This document shows positions 23,934 through 31,466 of a DNA stretch of 50,479 nt, one piece after another. The translations under genes were made by a program, and so were the position numbers. Source of the DNA: Candidatus Woesearchaeota archaeon (GTDB taxonomy: Archaea; Nanobdellota; Nanobdellia; Woesearchaeales; ARS49); NCBI GenBank assembly GCA_003599055.1, contig QZIM01000013.1, positions 1 through 50,479 of the forward strand, read 5' to 3'. The notes beneath the pieces were generated by a model, which saw nothing but the letters and a program-made list of their open reading frames with translations, searched no databases and was not told the DNA's origin. Positions within the stretch are counted from its first letter, which is position 1. The number at the start of each line of letters is the position of its first letter.

Positions 23934-24169
23934 GCTGCCACCCTCCGATAAAAGACTGCCTCGCCCGCAGTCGCACTCTTTCGTATAACCTTCACCACAT
24001 CCCCTTCCTTAACATCAAGCGATTCCAGCGCAGGGTCCTTGAGGAAAATGCGCGGGAGATTCTCGACTTCAATTCCGAACTTATCGAGAACTTCTTTGAG
24101 CTCTTTCTCGCCCACTTTTGCGTGCTTGGGCACGAGCACGTGTTTGCTTACGTCAAAGGTTGTTGCCAT
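23930..24169 (-). CDS. rpoH: RNA polymerase subunit H (Rpb5-like)
   Basis: Product is 79 residues, the archaeal form of Rpb5 containing only the C-terminal domain: KHVLVPKHAKVGEKELKEVL, FGIEVENLPRIFLKDPALES, and GDVVKVIRKSATAGEAVFYR. First protein gene of the operon. No Shine-Dalgarno; the ATG lies 14 nt after the 3' end of tRNA-Lys on the same strand, so the 5' end of the mRNA may be created by tRNA 3' processing. Confidence 0.93.
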   Translation of the reverse strand: MATTFDVSKHVLVPKHAKVGEKELKEVLDKFGIEVENLPRIFLKDPALESLDVKEGDVVKVIRKSATAGEAVFYRRVAA

Positions 24170-24183
24170 GGTATATCATAACA

Positions 24184-24286
24184 CGGGGCGGACGGGACGT
24201 TCAATTCCGGGCGGAAGCCCGCAATTTTTGAACCCGCAACCATTCGGTTAAAAGCCGAATGCTCTACCGAGTTGAGCTACCGCCCC
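24184..24286 (-). tRNA. tRNA-Lys (TTT) with T-loop intron
   Basis: Acceptor GGGGCGG/CCGCCCC; D-arm GCTC-AACTCGGTA-GAGC; anticodon arm TTCGG-CTTTTAA-CCGAA, giving TTT (Lys); short variable loop; discriminator G, no encoded CCA. The T-arm is interrupted: GCGGG-TTCAAA, then 29 nt, then T-CCCGT. Removing the insert restores the standard 7-nt loop TTCAAAT. It stands 14 nt before rpoH and probably shares the RNA-polymerase operon transcript, from TATA boxes near 24421 and 24452. Confidence 0.9.
24198..24226 (-). other. tRNA-Lys intron, position 59/60 (T-loop), 29 nt
   Basis: A canonical bulge-helix-bulge: outer helix GCGGG/CCCGT, 3-nt bulge CGT, central 4-bp helix TTCA/TGAA, 3-nt bulge AAA, inner helix ATT/AAT extended through a G-G mismatch into CGGGC/GCCCG closed by loop TTCC. 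Cleavage after the second base of each bulge gives exon ends TTCAAA and TCCCG. Confidence 0.85.
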
Positions 24287-24523
24287 ATGAACGTGAAGTG
24301 AATATGTGTGAGAAGAACAGTGTGAAACCATGCCAAACGACAGTTGTGAGAATAGTTGGCCTCCGGACCCCATGTGCGCACTACCACTTTGTAACAATAA
24401 TCCCGATGGATTAAGAGGTGGTTTATAAAGCTTTGCTTTTTCTCCCTGACGCCTTATAAAGAATTCATAAAAAACCACGAATGTCACAATACATATAAAT
24501 GAATCAGCTCCCCCCAAAAAAAC
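24287..24523. other. non-coding region with several TATA boxes
   Basis: No convincing gene. Two minus-strand TATA boxes (CTTTATAAAC at 24421-24430 and CTTTATAAGG at 24452-24461) sit too far from tRNA-Lys for direct initiation and predict a leader of about 110-140 nt, containing the palindrome GTGCGCAC. A plus-strand ACATATAAAT (24491-24500) is placed correctly for the gene at 24524. The leader could be discarded during tRNA processing or hold a small RNA. Confidence 0.4.
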
Positions 24524-25003
24524 ATGAGTTACGTCCGCGCATACGTTCTCCAGCAACACGGCCGTCCTGCACGCATTGTGTTTACCGACGAAGAAAACAG
24601 AATCCTCGGAACCCCAAAGGGAGAGGCAGTCAAGCGGCTCGAGATGCCCTGGCAATTTGAAAAGATGTCCCAAGGACCGAACACCACCCCCCACGCACTC
24701 TACGCCATCGGAACAGAAGTCATCGAGCGCTCTTCAAACGACGCATTTATGGATGACGGGCAGGGAACCCCCATCACCCACGCATTCACCCTCCCGCACG
24801 AAGCGTACCAGAGAATCCTTGAGAGACAAGCCAACTGCGCGCGTGAACTCCACCGCTCATACCAAGAAATTGATGCAACCGTACAGGAACACACCAAACA
24901 ACTGCACGCGTGGGCCGCTACGGAAAAAGAACGCGTCTCCAAAGAACAGCCACGCCTTGAACATCTCCTCAAAGCAGAGCTTGACCGGCTCAACACAGAA
25001 TGA
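24524..25003 (+). CDS. hypothetical protein with C-terminal coiled coil
   Basis: Product is 159 residues, soluble. Not recognised. The first 95 residues look globular (MSYVRAYVLQQHGRPARIVF, then PHALYAIGTEVIERSSND); residues 97-155 are a charged helix with heptad-like spacing (AYQRILERQANCARELHRSY and onward to LEHLLKAELDRLN). Leaderless by its TATA at 24491-24500. The downstream acetyltransferase starts inside its stop (ATGA), so the two are an operon. Confidence 0.62.
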   Translation: MSYVRAYVLQQHGRPARIVFTDEENRILGTPKGEAVKRLEMPWQFEKMSQGPNTTPHALYAIGTEVIERSSNDAFMDDGQGTPITHAFTLPHEAYQRILERQANCARELHRSYQEIDATVQEHTKQLHAWAATEKERVSKEQPRLEHLLKAELDRLNTE

Positions 25004-25440
25004 AAATCGTGCCTGCCACAATCCTGCGCGGAAACATCTCAACTGCAGTCTCTCTTGAGCGGCTCATACCTGAATTTCTCCAGCCACACACTGAACAGGA
25101 ATACGCAAGACGGCTTGCCTTGGCAAACCCCCTCATTCTCATCGCTGAAGTTGACGGGCTTCCCGCCGGCTACAAAGTCGGCTACGACCGCTACCGCGAC
25201 GGCAGCTATTACAGCTGGGTTGGCGGAGTCCTGCCTACGTTTCGCCGCCAAGGAATCGCGGAAAAGCTTGCGGATGCACAAGAAGACTGGGCCGCATCAC
25301 AGGGCCATACCCGCATCATCCTCAAAACACAAGAAAAATACTCAGGAATGATTGCATTTGCGCAAAAAAGAGGGTTCATCCTGATAAATGTTGATGTGAC
25401 TGAAAAAGGAGAAGTGTTGGTGCTTGAAAAGAAACTCTGA
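25000..25440 (+). CDS. GNAT family N-acetyltransferase
   Basis: Product is 146 residues. GNAT core: strand ILIAEVDGLPAGYKVGYDRY, then YYSWVGGVLPTFRRQGIAEK, where VxPxxRRxGIAxxL is the acetyl-CoA pyrophosphate-binding motif A, and the last strand pair GMIAFAQKRGFILINVD. The acceptor (small molecule or protein N-terminus/Lys) cannot be told. Coupled to the unknown gene upstream. Confidence 0.85.
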   Translation: MKIVPATILRGNISTAVSLERLIPEFLQPHTEQEYARRLALANPLILIAEVDGLPAGYKVGYDRYRDGSYYSWVGGVLPTFRRQGIAEKLADAQEDWAASQGHTRIILKTQEKYSGMIAFAQKRGFILINVDVTEKGEVLVLEKKL

Positions 25441-25453
25441 CCTTGCCCAAAGT

Positions 25454-26485
25454 TTATTTTTGCCCGTAACGCTCAACCAAACGCCGCGTCAGTTCAACCG
25501 CCTGCACCGGCTTGGACCCAAATGCAGTCTCATACGACAACATAACCCCTTGCGCACCACAACCCAACCATTGCGCAAGGTCGCAAATCTCAGCTCTCGT
25601 CGGAAGACTGAACTTCTCCAAACCCTCCATCAACTGAGTTGCGAGAATCCACGGCTTGCCCGCATCTCGCGCAGCCCTTGCTATTGCACGCACCGAATGC
25701 GGAAGTTCTACCCAATTCATCGTAAGTGCAAGGTCACCCCGCGCAGCCATAAGCGCATCGGCCGCCCGCGCAACTTCCGCAAGATTGCTTATCCCCTGTT
25801 CCGTCTCAATCTTTGCGATAATGGGAAGATGAACTCCCGTTTCAGCCATAACACGACGGGCAACCACAATATCTTCCGGACTTGCGACAAAAGAGACCGC
25901 AATCCCGTCAAAAAGACCGCACTCAAGCACCGCATTCAAATCAGAGATATCTTTTTGCGTCATCGCATTTGGATGAAAAGCCGAACTTACAGCCAGCAAA
26001 CCCCGCCCGGGACGAATCACTCCATCCGTTTGAACCGTGACGCGAATACCTTCCGCAGAAACATCCTCAACTCGAAATACCATCGCCCCATCACCCTCAA
26101 TTATCAGGTCGCCCAACTTAATGGTCATTATCGGACCCGGGTTCTGGAGCGGCAAAACCAATGACTGCACATCAGCTGCGCCAGCAAAAACCAAACGCGC
26201 GGACATTCCCTGCCTCACCGGAATCTCATTGCAACCTTCAACACAAGCAATCCTGCACTTCTCCCCCTGCAAATCGGCAATGATAACAACATCAACTCCG
26301 AGCTCGCTTGCGCAGCTTCGCACAAGACGTGCACGCTCGCATTGCAGTTCCGCAGACCCGTACGAGAATGTCAGCCTCACCCCTGTCGCGCCCGCACGCA
26401 AGAGTTCCCTGACCACACGCGGTTCGCACGATTGCGGACCCATCGTGAACCAAATTTGGGGCGATCTGAATTGCCAAGCAGACAT
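25454..26485 (-). CDS. pyk: pyruvate kinase, short form lacking the C-terminal domain
   Basis: Product is 343 residues versus about 460-480 for typical enzymes. It converts phosphoenolpyruvate and ADP to pyruvate and ATP. Seen: IWFTMGPQSCEPRVVRELLR, AGATGVRLTFSYGS with the substrate Arg, ADLQGEKCRI, the Lys/Glu motif IIAKIETEQGISNLAEVARA, metal-binding AARGDLAL, WILATQLMEGLEKFSLPTRA and VMLSYETAFGSKPVQAVE. It ends after the barrel, so the C-terminal allosteric domain is missing. Odd changes: Asn in RLNFSHG is Thr, SGETA is SYETA. Leader of about 25 nt with AGGAAG before ATG. Confidence 0.82.
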   Translation of the reverse strand: MSAWQFRSPQIWFTMGPQSCEPRVVRELLRAGATGVRLTFSYGSAELQCERARLVRSCASELGVDVVIIADLQGEKCRIACVEGCNEIPVRQGMSARLVFAGAADVQSLVLPLQNPGPIMTIKLGDLIIEGDGAMVFRVEDVSAEGIRVTVQTDGVIRPGRGLLAVSSAFHPNAMTQKDISDLNAVLECGLFDGIAVSFVASPEDIVVARRVMAETGVHLPIIAKIETEQGISNLAEVARAADALMAARGDLALTMNWVELPHSVRAIARAARDAGKPWILATQLMEGLEKFSLPTRAEICDLAQWLGCGAQGVMLSYETAFGSKPVQAVELTRRLVERYGQK

Positions 26486-26554
26486 AACACTTCCTAACTC
26501 GCGCGCATTATTAATCCTTCTTACAAAACAAAATATAAAACAAGAAAAAGATGA

Positions 26555-26627
26555 CGCCGGTGCCGGGATTTGAACCCGGGTTGAAAGCGCGACAGGCTTC
26601 CGTGCTAGGCCGCTACACTACACCGGC
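26555..26627 (-). tRNA. tRNA-Asp (GTC), uninterrupted
   Basis: Acceptor GCCGGTG/CACCGGC, anticodon arm GAAGC-CTGTCGC-GCTTT with anticodon GTC, T-arm CCGGG-TTCAAAT-CCCGG, discriminator G, CCA not encoded. No intron. Its T-loop is exactly the sequence the two interrupted tRNAs reach after splicing. TATA TTTATAAAT at 26656-26664 lies about 30 nt upstream. Confidence 0.93.
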
Positions 26628-26666
26628 AAAAGGTATCACGCGAGCGAGAGGAGCGATTTATAAATG

Positions 26667-27362
26667 TTACGAGTCCCTCCTCATAAAATGCTGCCGACGG
26701 GCGGGCGAGAGGCGCTCGATTGCGTAGCGCAGCATCGTCCGCGGCATTGTTTTTGCGTGCTTTTCGAGAAAACCAGTGAGCGCGTTCTCATCGCGCTTGC
26801 CCACCTCGCGCAGCATCCAGCCGCACGCCTTGTGCATCAAATCGTGCGGGTCGCCCATCAGCCGCTCACACAGCCGAAGCGTGTCTGCAAAATCATTATT
26901 CCGAATAAACGCATACGTTGCCACAACCGCAATCCTGCGCTCCCACAAACTTTTCGAACCCGCAAGCACGAAAAGCACGCTCCGCTCACGATTCAGAAGC
27001 CAATCACCAAGAATATACGGCGCGCTCGAATCCACCAAGTCCCAATTGTTCACCCGCCCTGCATTCTCGAGGTAAAAATTCACCAGGAATTCCTTCTTTG
27101 CCGCTGTCGCCCGCCCATATTGCTCACGCAACACCAACAACGCGCACAGGCGACACTCGTGCACCTGATCGCGCAAAAGTACCCTGAGTCCGTCAATATC
27201 CGCAGCGCTGTTCCTCTTTGCAACCCTGCGAATCTCCGGAACCGCAATTCCCCAAAAAACATCACCTTCACCGTATTCACCCGGACCTGTCCTGAAGAAA
27301 GATTGCGAAACTTTTGCCCGGGCAGGACTTGCAAGACGCCTTAACTCATCACGGATGCTCAC
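26667..27362 (-). CDS. AlkD-like DNA alkylation repair protein
   Basis: Product is 231 residues of HEAT-like helices. AlkD-type glycosylases remove bulky or cationic alkylated bases. Family signs: FWGIAVPEIRRVAK, NWDLVDSSAPYILGDWL, LWERRIAVVATYAFIRNNDF, DLMHKACGWMLREVGKRDEN and PRTMLRYAIERLSP. The GTG at 27362 overlaps the rlmN stop as GTGA; a longer reading frame into rlmN is not needed. Operon with rlmN. Confidence 0.86.
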   Translation of the reverse strand: MSIRDELRRLASPARAKVSQSFFRTGPGEYGEGDVFWGIAVPEIRRVAKRNSAADIDGLRVLLRDQVHECRLCALLVLREQYGRATAAKKEFLVNFYLENAGRVNNWDLVDSSAPYILGDWLLNRERSVLFVLAGSKSLWERRIAVVATYAFIRNNDFADTLRLCERLMGDPHDLMHKACGWMLREVGKRDENALTGFLEKHAKTMPRTMLRYAIERLSPARRQHFMRRDS

Positions 27363-28192
27363 GCCGGCACCACTTTCTTTTTTACCGAAAGCATCCCGCA
27401 CGCAGCACTTGCATCAATCCCTTTTGTGGTTCGGATAAACGTCTTGAACCCTGCCTTTATCAGCGCTGCCTTCATCGCCTCCGCAGACTCCAAAGACGGC
27501 CGCGCAAACCCAATTCCCTCAACCGGATTGTACGGAATCAAGTTCACCACGACAAACGGAATCTGACGCAACAGCGCAATAAGTTCACGCGTATGCTCAT
27601 CGCCGTCATTCACTCCCGCAAGCAACACATACTCAATCATCAACTCTGACTTTCTTCGCAGCGGAAAATCAAGACACGCTGCCAACACATCACGCAGCGG
27701 ATAGCGCGCGTTCACCGGAACAAGCCCTGAACGAAGCTCATCCGTCGGCGCGTGCAGCGAAAGGGCAAGCTTGCACTGGACGTCCCTGCCAAGCTGCCTG
27801 ATTTTCTCCGGCAGACCAACAGTCGATACGGTGATTTTCTGCCAGCTCAACCCCTTCTTTTGCAATGCGCGAATTGCGGCAACGACATTGTCATAGTTGT
27901 GGAGCGGCTCACCCATTCCCATAAAAACCACGTTTGTTATTTTGACACCTGACTCGCGCTCCATCAGGTCAAACTGTCCGACAATCTCATCCGCCGTCAA
28001 GTTCCTTGTAAAGCCCATCCTGCCCGTTGCGCAAAACGCACACTTCATTGCACAACCCACCTGCGATGAGAGGCACGCGCACACGGTTCGCTTATGCTTA
28101 ATAAGAACACACTCAACACGCTTGCCGTCACTTAGCTCAACGAGATATTTTTCCGTGCCGTCCTTTGCGATTGCCCTGTGTGCGACTTTCAC
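27359..28192 (-). CDS. rlmN: RlmN-family radical SAM rRNA/tRNA adenine C2-methyltransferase
   Basis: Product is about 277 residues. Bacterial RlmN methylates A2503 of 23S rRNA and A37 of tRNAs. Radical SAM cluster motif CAMKCAFCATGRMGFTRNLT, substrate loop VVFMGMGEPLHNYDNVVAAI, VTVSTVGLPEKIRQLG, and the C-terminal active Cys in DASAACGMLSV (with the Cys before the cluster in VCACLSSQVG). The N-terminal accessory domain of bacterial enzymes is missing. GTG at 28192 is 26 nt from TATA TTTTAAA (28215-28221); a TTG at 28210 is possible. Family is uncommon in archaea, so transfer from bacteria is possible. Confidence 0.86.
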   Translation of the reverse strand: MKVAHRAIAKDGTEKYLVELSDGKRVECVLIKHKRTVCACLSSQVGCAMKCAFCATGRMGFTRNLTADEIVGQFDLMERESGVKITNVVFMGMGEPLHNYDNVVAAIRALQKKGLSWQKITVSTVGLPEKIRQLGRDVQCKLALSLHAPTDELRSGLVPVNARYPLRDVLAACLDFPLRRKSELMIEYVLLAGVNDGDEHTRELIALLRQIPFVVVNLIPYNPVEGIGFARPSLESAEAMKAALIKAGFKTFIRTTKGIDASAACGMLSVKKKVVPA

Positions 28193-28214
28193 AGACAACA
28201 ACTCGTCCAAACGG

Positions 28215-28221
28215 TTTAAAA
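28215..28221 (-). promoter_or_regulatory. TATA box of rlmN-alkD
   Basis: Minus strand TTTTAAA in the 36-nt gap after the DUF255 gene, 26 nt before the GTG at 28192. Confidence 0.45.
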
Positions 28222-28228
28222 GCCTTGC

Positions 28229-29614
28229 TCAAATCCTGCCGCCGAACTCCTCGAGCGCAAGCGCAAACGTTGCCGCATCAAGTCCTGACTGCGCCGCCTC
28301 TCCGCTCACTGCCTTCAGTGCACGCAGCCCCTTTTCCGCATACCGCGCATCCCGCGTAATCTGCGCCAGCGCACGAAGCACAAGCGCAGCACACGCATTC
28401 TCATACACCGGCCGAAGCGGAACGCGAAGCCTTCCAAACGCGCGCTTCACCGGCACAACATCGCCAAAACCGCCCTCTTTCATCCAGAACGCGTCCAATT
28501 CTTTTGCCAAACCCTTGGCCGAGCGCACATACCGCTTGTCCGAAGTTGCCATCGCAGCAGCAACAGACGCCATCAGCAAATACACCACATCACGAAGCAG
28601 AACCACCCCTGTTGAATCCTCACTGTGTACGCGCTCCCGCGCAAGCAGCCTATCAACAAGGCCAACCGCAACATCCCGATAGTCCGGCTCAAGCCGCGCC
28701 GCCTCAAACAATGCCAGCGCAACCGCCGCGTTCCCATCCAGATATACCCTCTTATCCACAAACGGATGACGCGCACGCAGCCTCTTTTCAAGCGGCAACC
28801 GGCAAAAAGCCTCGTCCGCATCCTGACTCCCGAAAAAAAGCCCGCTTTTCCGGTCGTAGAGAACGGTAAACAAAAAAGACAACAACTTGTTTACCGTCAA
28901 AAGATACTCCTTTCTTCCCAACAATTCAAACGCGCGCACGTACACGACCAACAGGCGCGCATTGTCTTCCAGCAATTTCTCAAAATGAGGAATCGTCCAG
29001 TTCCGATGCGTTGCATACCGGAAAAAACCCCCCTGCACCCGGTCAAACAATTCGCCGCTCATCATCGCACTCAAAGAGCCATCCAGCATCCGAAGCGCAT
29101 CACTATCCTGATGAACCAGACAGCGATACAGCAAATACTCAAGAACATCAAGATGCGGGAATTTCGGCTCAAGACCAAAACCGCCATTCACCGAATCATA
29201 CGCACGGCGAATTTCCGCATACAGCTTCGGAGAAGAAACAGACGCAGGATGCGGCACTGTTCGCACGCGCTTTTTTCCTTCGTGCACCTTTACCCGCGCA
29301 AGGCCTTCCCTTAAAAAGTCAAGCATCTTTTCCTTCGGAACATACGTTGCCGCAAGCACCGGCTCCCCGTCCCCCGCAAGCACAACCGTTGACGGCCACC
29401 CGCCCACATTATAGCGCGCATCAATATCCGGCCGAACGTCCCTATCCACGCGAACCGCAACAAAATTGCGCGCAATAAAACGGGCAATCCCCTTATCCGC
29501 ATACACCAACTTATCCATCGTGTGGCACCAATGGCACCACGACGCCGAAACACAAAGAAGTACTGGCTTTTTCAGGTTTGCAAACGTCCTTGGCGTCCAT
29601 AGGCGCCAGTTCAT
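28229..29614 (-). CDS. DUF255 thioredoxin-fold / six-hairpin protein (YyaL-like)
   Basis: Product is 461 residues. N-terminal thioredoxin-like domain with SASWCHWCHTMDKLVYAD (about 23-40) and DARYNVGGWPSTVVLAGDGE; then an all-helical six-hairpin domain with QGGFFRYATHRNWTIPHFEK, LLEDNARLLVVYVRAFELLG and YLDGNAAVALALFEAARLEP. Typical members (YyaL, human SPATA20) are about 650-750 residues, so this is a shortened archaeal form. Exact reaction unknown; a redox-linked carbohydrate role is often guessed. Start overlaps the trpS stop as ATGA. Confidence 0.83.
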   Translation of the reverse strand: MNWRLWTPRTFANLKKPVLLCVSASWCHWCHTMDKLVYADKGIARFIARNFVAVRVDRDVRPDIDARYNVGGWPSTVVLAGDGEPVLAATYVPKEKMLDFLREGLARVKVHEGKKRVRTVPHPASVSSPKLYAEIRRAYDSVNGGFGLEPKFPHLDVLEYLLYRCLVHQDSDALRMLDGSLSAMMSGELFDRVQGGFFRYATHRNWTIPHFEKLLEDNARLLVVYVRAFELLGRKEYLLTVNKLLSFLFTVLYDRKSGLFFGSQDADEAFCRLPLEKRLRARHPFVDKRVYLDGNAAVALALFEAARLEPDYRDVAVGLVDRLLARERVHSEDSTGVVLLRDVVYLLMASVAAAMATSDKRYVRSAKGLAKELDAFWMKEGGFGDVVPVKRAFGRLRVPLRPVYENACAALVLRALAQITRDARYAEKGLRALKAVSGEAAQSGLDAATFALALEEFGGRI

Positions 29615-30723
29615 TGGCTCAAAAACCTCTCCGCCTTCTTTTTCGCAGACTCGCGCGCCTTTTGATGCCTTTTCAGAAAGTCCTGCACGCGCTCAATTGC
29701 AACCTGCTTCAATTCCGACGTCAGGAGCCGCCCTGACTTATACTCATCGTGAACCTTTGCCAACTTCTTATCGTCCGGCTCAAGCCCGTACCGCAGCAGC
29801 TGAAACGCCACATCCACCTCAGGATTGCCCCCAAACTTTCGATGCTCCTCAACCGTCCCTTTGCCGCCCGAAAACGCGTATTTCTTAATCTTTGCCGCAG
29901 CATCTTCCGGAGTGTCCGTCAGCGCAATATACGATGTTTGGTCAGAGGAAGACATCTTCCCCCCTTTCAGCCCCGGCTGGAAAAAATGATACGTCGAACT
30001 GAGCTGCACAAAACCGAACTCCTTTGCCCTTCCCGCAATGTCGCGCGCAAGACGAATATGCGGGTCCTGGTCAATACCCACCGGAACCACCACCGGAACC
30101 GGCCCTTCAAATTCCGGCAGCTGCGCGTGCAGCATATCCGCTGCCTGAAGCAAAGAACTTGCCATCTTCGCCGGCGAAATATCGCCATAGACCGCACGGA
30201 ACTCATTGAACGTCGCATTCCTTGAAAGCATTGAGGCAAGCCGATAATACGCACTTGCCTTCACCCCATCAACGCTCCGCAGTGACTGGAAATAAAAGTC
30301 AAGATTTTTCGGCTCAAGGCCAAGCGCAATGTAATTCGTCAGATACTCCTCAATTGCAACCCGCCTCAGCTCAGCCATATCCGGATTTCGCGTATTGTAC
30401 GCCTCAATATCCGCCACGGTCACATACAGCTTTGCCCCAAGCCCCTGATAAAAAATCATCTGGTCCGCAACCAGCTTGTGCCCAAAATGAAACTTCCCGC
30501 TCGGCATAAGCCCCGTCATCATCACAAACGGCTTTTTCTGCTCAACCGCCTGCACGACACGCTCAAAATCACGCTGGGCAAAAATAATCCCCCTGCGAAA
30601 CAAGAGATGGTCAAACTTCTTCGGAAGCTGCGCAAGCGGCCTTAAGCCAAACTCGCGCAACAGCTTCCCATACTCAACCTCCCCTTTCACTTCCCACGGG
30701 TTCAAAACCGAATCAGCTGCCAT
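29611..30723 (-). CDS. trpS: tryptophanyl-tRNA synthetase
   Basis: Product is 370 residues of the archaeal/eukaryotic TrpRS type. Class I signatures: HIGH-like SGKFHFGHKL (about 75-84) and KMSSSDQTSY (about 255). Also MTGLMPSGKFHF, KNLDFYFQSLRSVDG, PVPVVVPVGIDQDPHIRLAR and the LSSTYHFFQPGLKGGKMSS approach. Leaderless: TATA CTTTTAAATG (30747-30755) centred about 27 nt from ATG. First gene of a two-gene operon. Confidence 0.94.
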   Translation of the reverse strand: MAADSVLNPWEVKGEVEYGKLLREFGLRPLAQLPKKFDHLLFRRGIIFAQRDFERVVQAVEQKKPFVMMTGLMPSGKFHFGHKLVADQMIFYQGLGAKLYVTVADIEAYNTRNPDMAELRRVAIEEYLTNYIALGLEPKNLDFYFQSLRSVDGVKASAYYRLASMLSRNATFNEFRAVYGDISPAKMASSLLQAADMLHAQLPEFEGPVPVVVPVGIDQDPHIRLARDIAGRAKEFGFVQLSSTYHFFQPGLKGGKMSSSDQTSYIALTDTPEDAAAKIKKYAFSGGKGTVEEHRKFGGNPEVDVAFQLLRYGLEPDDKKLAKVHDEYKSGRLLTSELKQVAIERVQDFLKRHQKARESAKKKAERFLSQ

Positions 30724-30755
30724 ACCCTATCACCAAGAACTTCCCATTTAAAAGA

Positions 30756-31442
30756 TTACTCCCACTTGTCCACAAACACGTGCTCCTTTGGCTGGCCGCG
30801 CCTGTGCAACTCCTCAACAACTCCCTCGACCATCGCAGGAGGTCCGCACACGTACACATCTACGCCCTTCTTCCACACATCACCAAGCAGTGCCTGAACA
30901 CGCCCGCGCCGCCCCGTCCACGCAGGAAAATCAAGCCCTGACGTCACGGTCGGAACCAACTGCAGCCCTTTTTCCCTCAGCCCCTCAAGCTCAGTCCGAT
31001 ACAAAAAATCACTCGGCGACTTCATACTGTACAGCAGCGTCACCCCTGCACCCATCCCGAGCGCCTCGTGAACCATCGGGCGAAACGGCGCAATACCCGT
31101 CCCCCCCGCAATAAACAGATACTCCTTTGCCGGGCGCAGCCAAAACATCCCAAACGGCCCATCCACATACACCTTCGCACCCGGCGGCAAGTCCTGCACG
31201 TGCTTTGAGAACAGCTCGCCCCGCGCAACGCAAAGCTCAAGATACTCATCGCCGGGACTGCTCGCAATACTGAACGCGCGCCGAACCGGCTTATTGTTCA
31301 CGCCAAGAAAATCATCACACCAAACACCCACCCACTGTCCCGGGCGGAATGCAAACTTCTCAACACCCGGCCACACCAAACGAACAAGGCGCACCTTTGG
31401 CGTTACCGGAACAACCTCTTTTACCGCTGCCTCAACACGCAT
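30756..31442 (-). CDS. FAD/NAD(P)-binding oxidoreductase (ferredoxin-reductase type)
   Basis: Product is 228 residues. FAD domain with FRPGQWVGVWCDDFLG and RRAFSIASSPGDEYLELCVA (RxFSxxS flavin motif); NAD domain with YLFIAGGTGIAPFRPMVHEA and DVYVCGPPAMVEGVVEELHR. It lacks the C-terminal Cys cluster of dihydroorotate dehydrogenase PyrK or sulfhydrogenase gamma subunits, ending VDKWE. Moves electrons between NAD(P)H and a partner, perhaps the ferredoxin encoded at 32601. Leaderless by the TATA CTTAAATATC (31463-31472). Confidence 0.82.
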   Translation of the reverse strand: MRVEAAVKEVVPVTPKVRLVRLVWPGVEKFAFRPGQWVGVWCDDFLGVNNKPVRRAFSIASSPGDEYLELCVARGELFSKHVQDLPPGAKVYVDGPFGMFWLRPAKEYLFIAGGTGIAPFRPMVHEALGMGAGVTLLYSMKSPSDFLYRTELEGLREKGLQLVPTVTSGLDFPAWTGRRGRVQALLGDVWKKGVDVYVCGPPAMVEGVVEELHRRGQPKEHVFVDKWE

Positions 31443-31466
31443 ACGAAAAAAATGGCCGCGAGATAT

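Noticed and set aside
24302-24412. 36-codon plus-strand frame starting MCEKNSVKPCQ, and a minus-strand frame running into tRNA-Lys
   Set aside because: No ribosome binding site or promoter for the first; the second reads through a tRNA gene.
27363-27401. Upstream extension of the AlkD-like protein
   Set aside because: It runs through the rlmN coding region; the GTGA junction gives a standard start.
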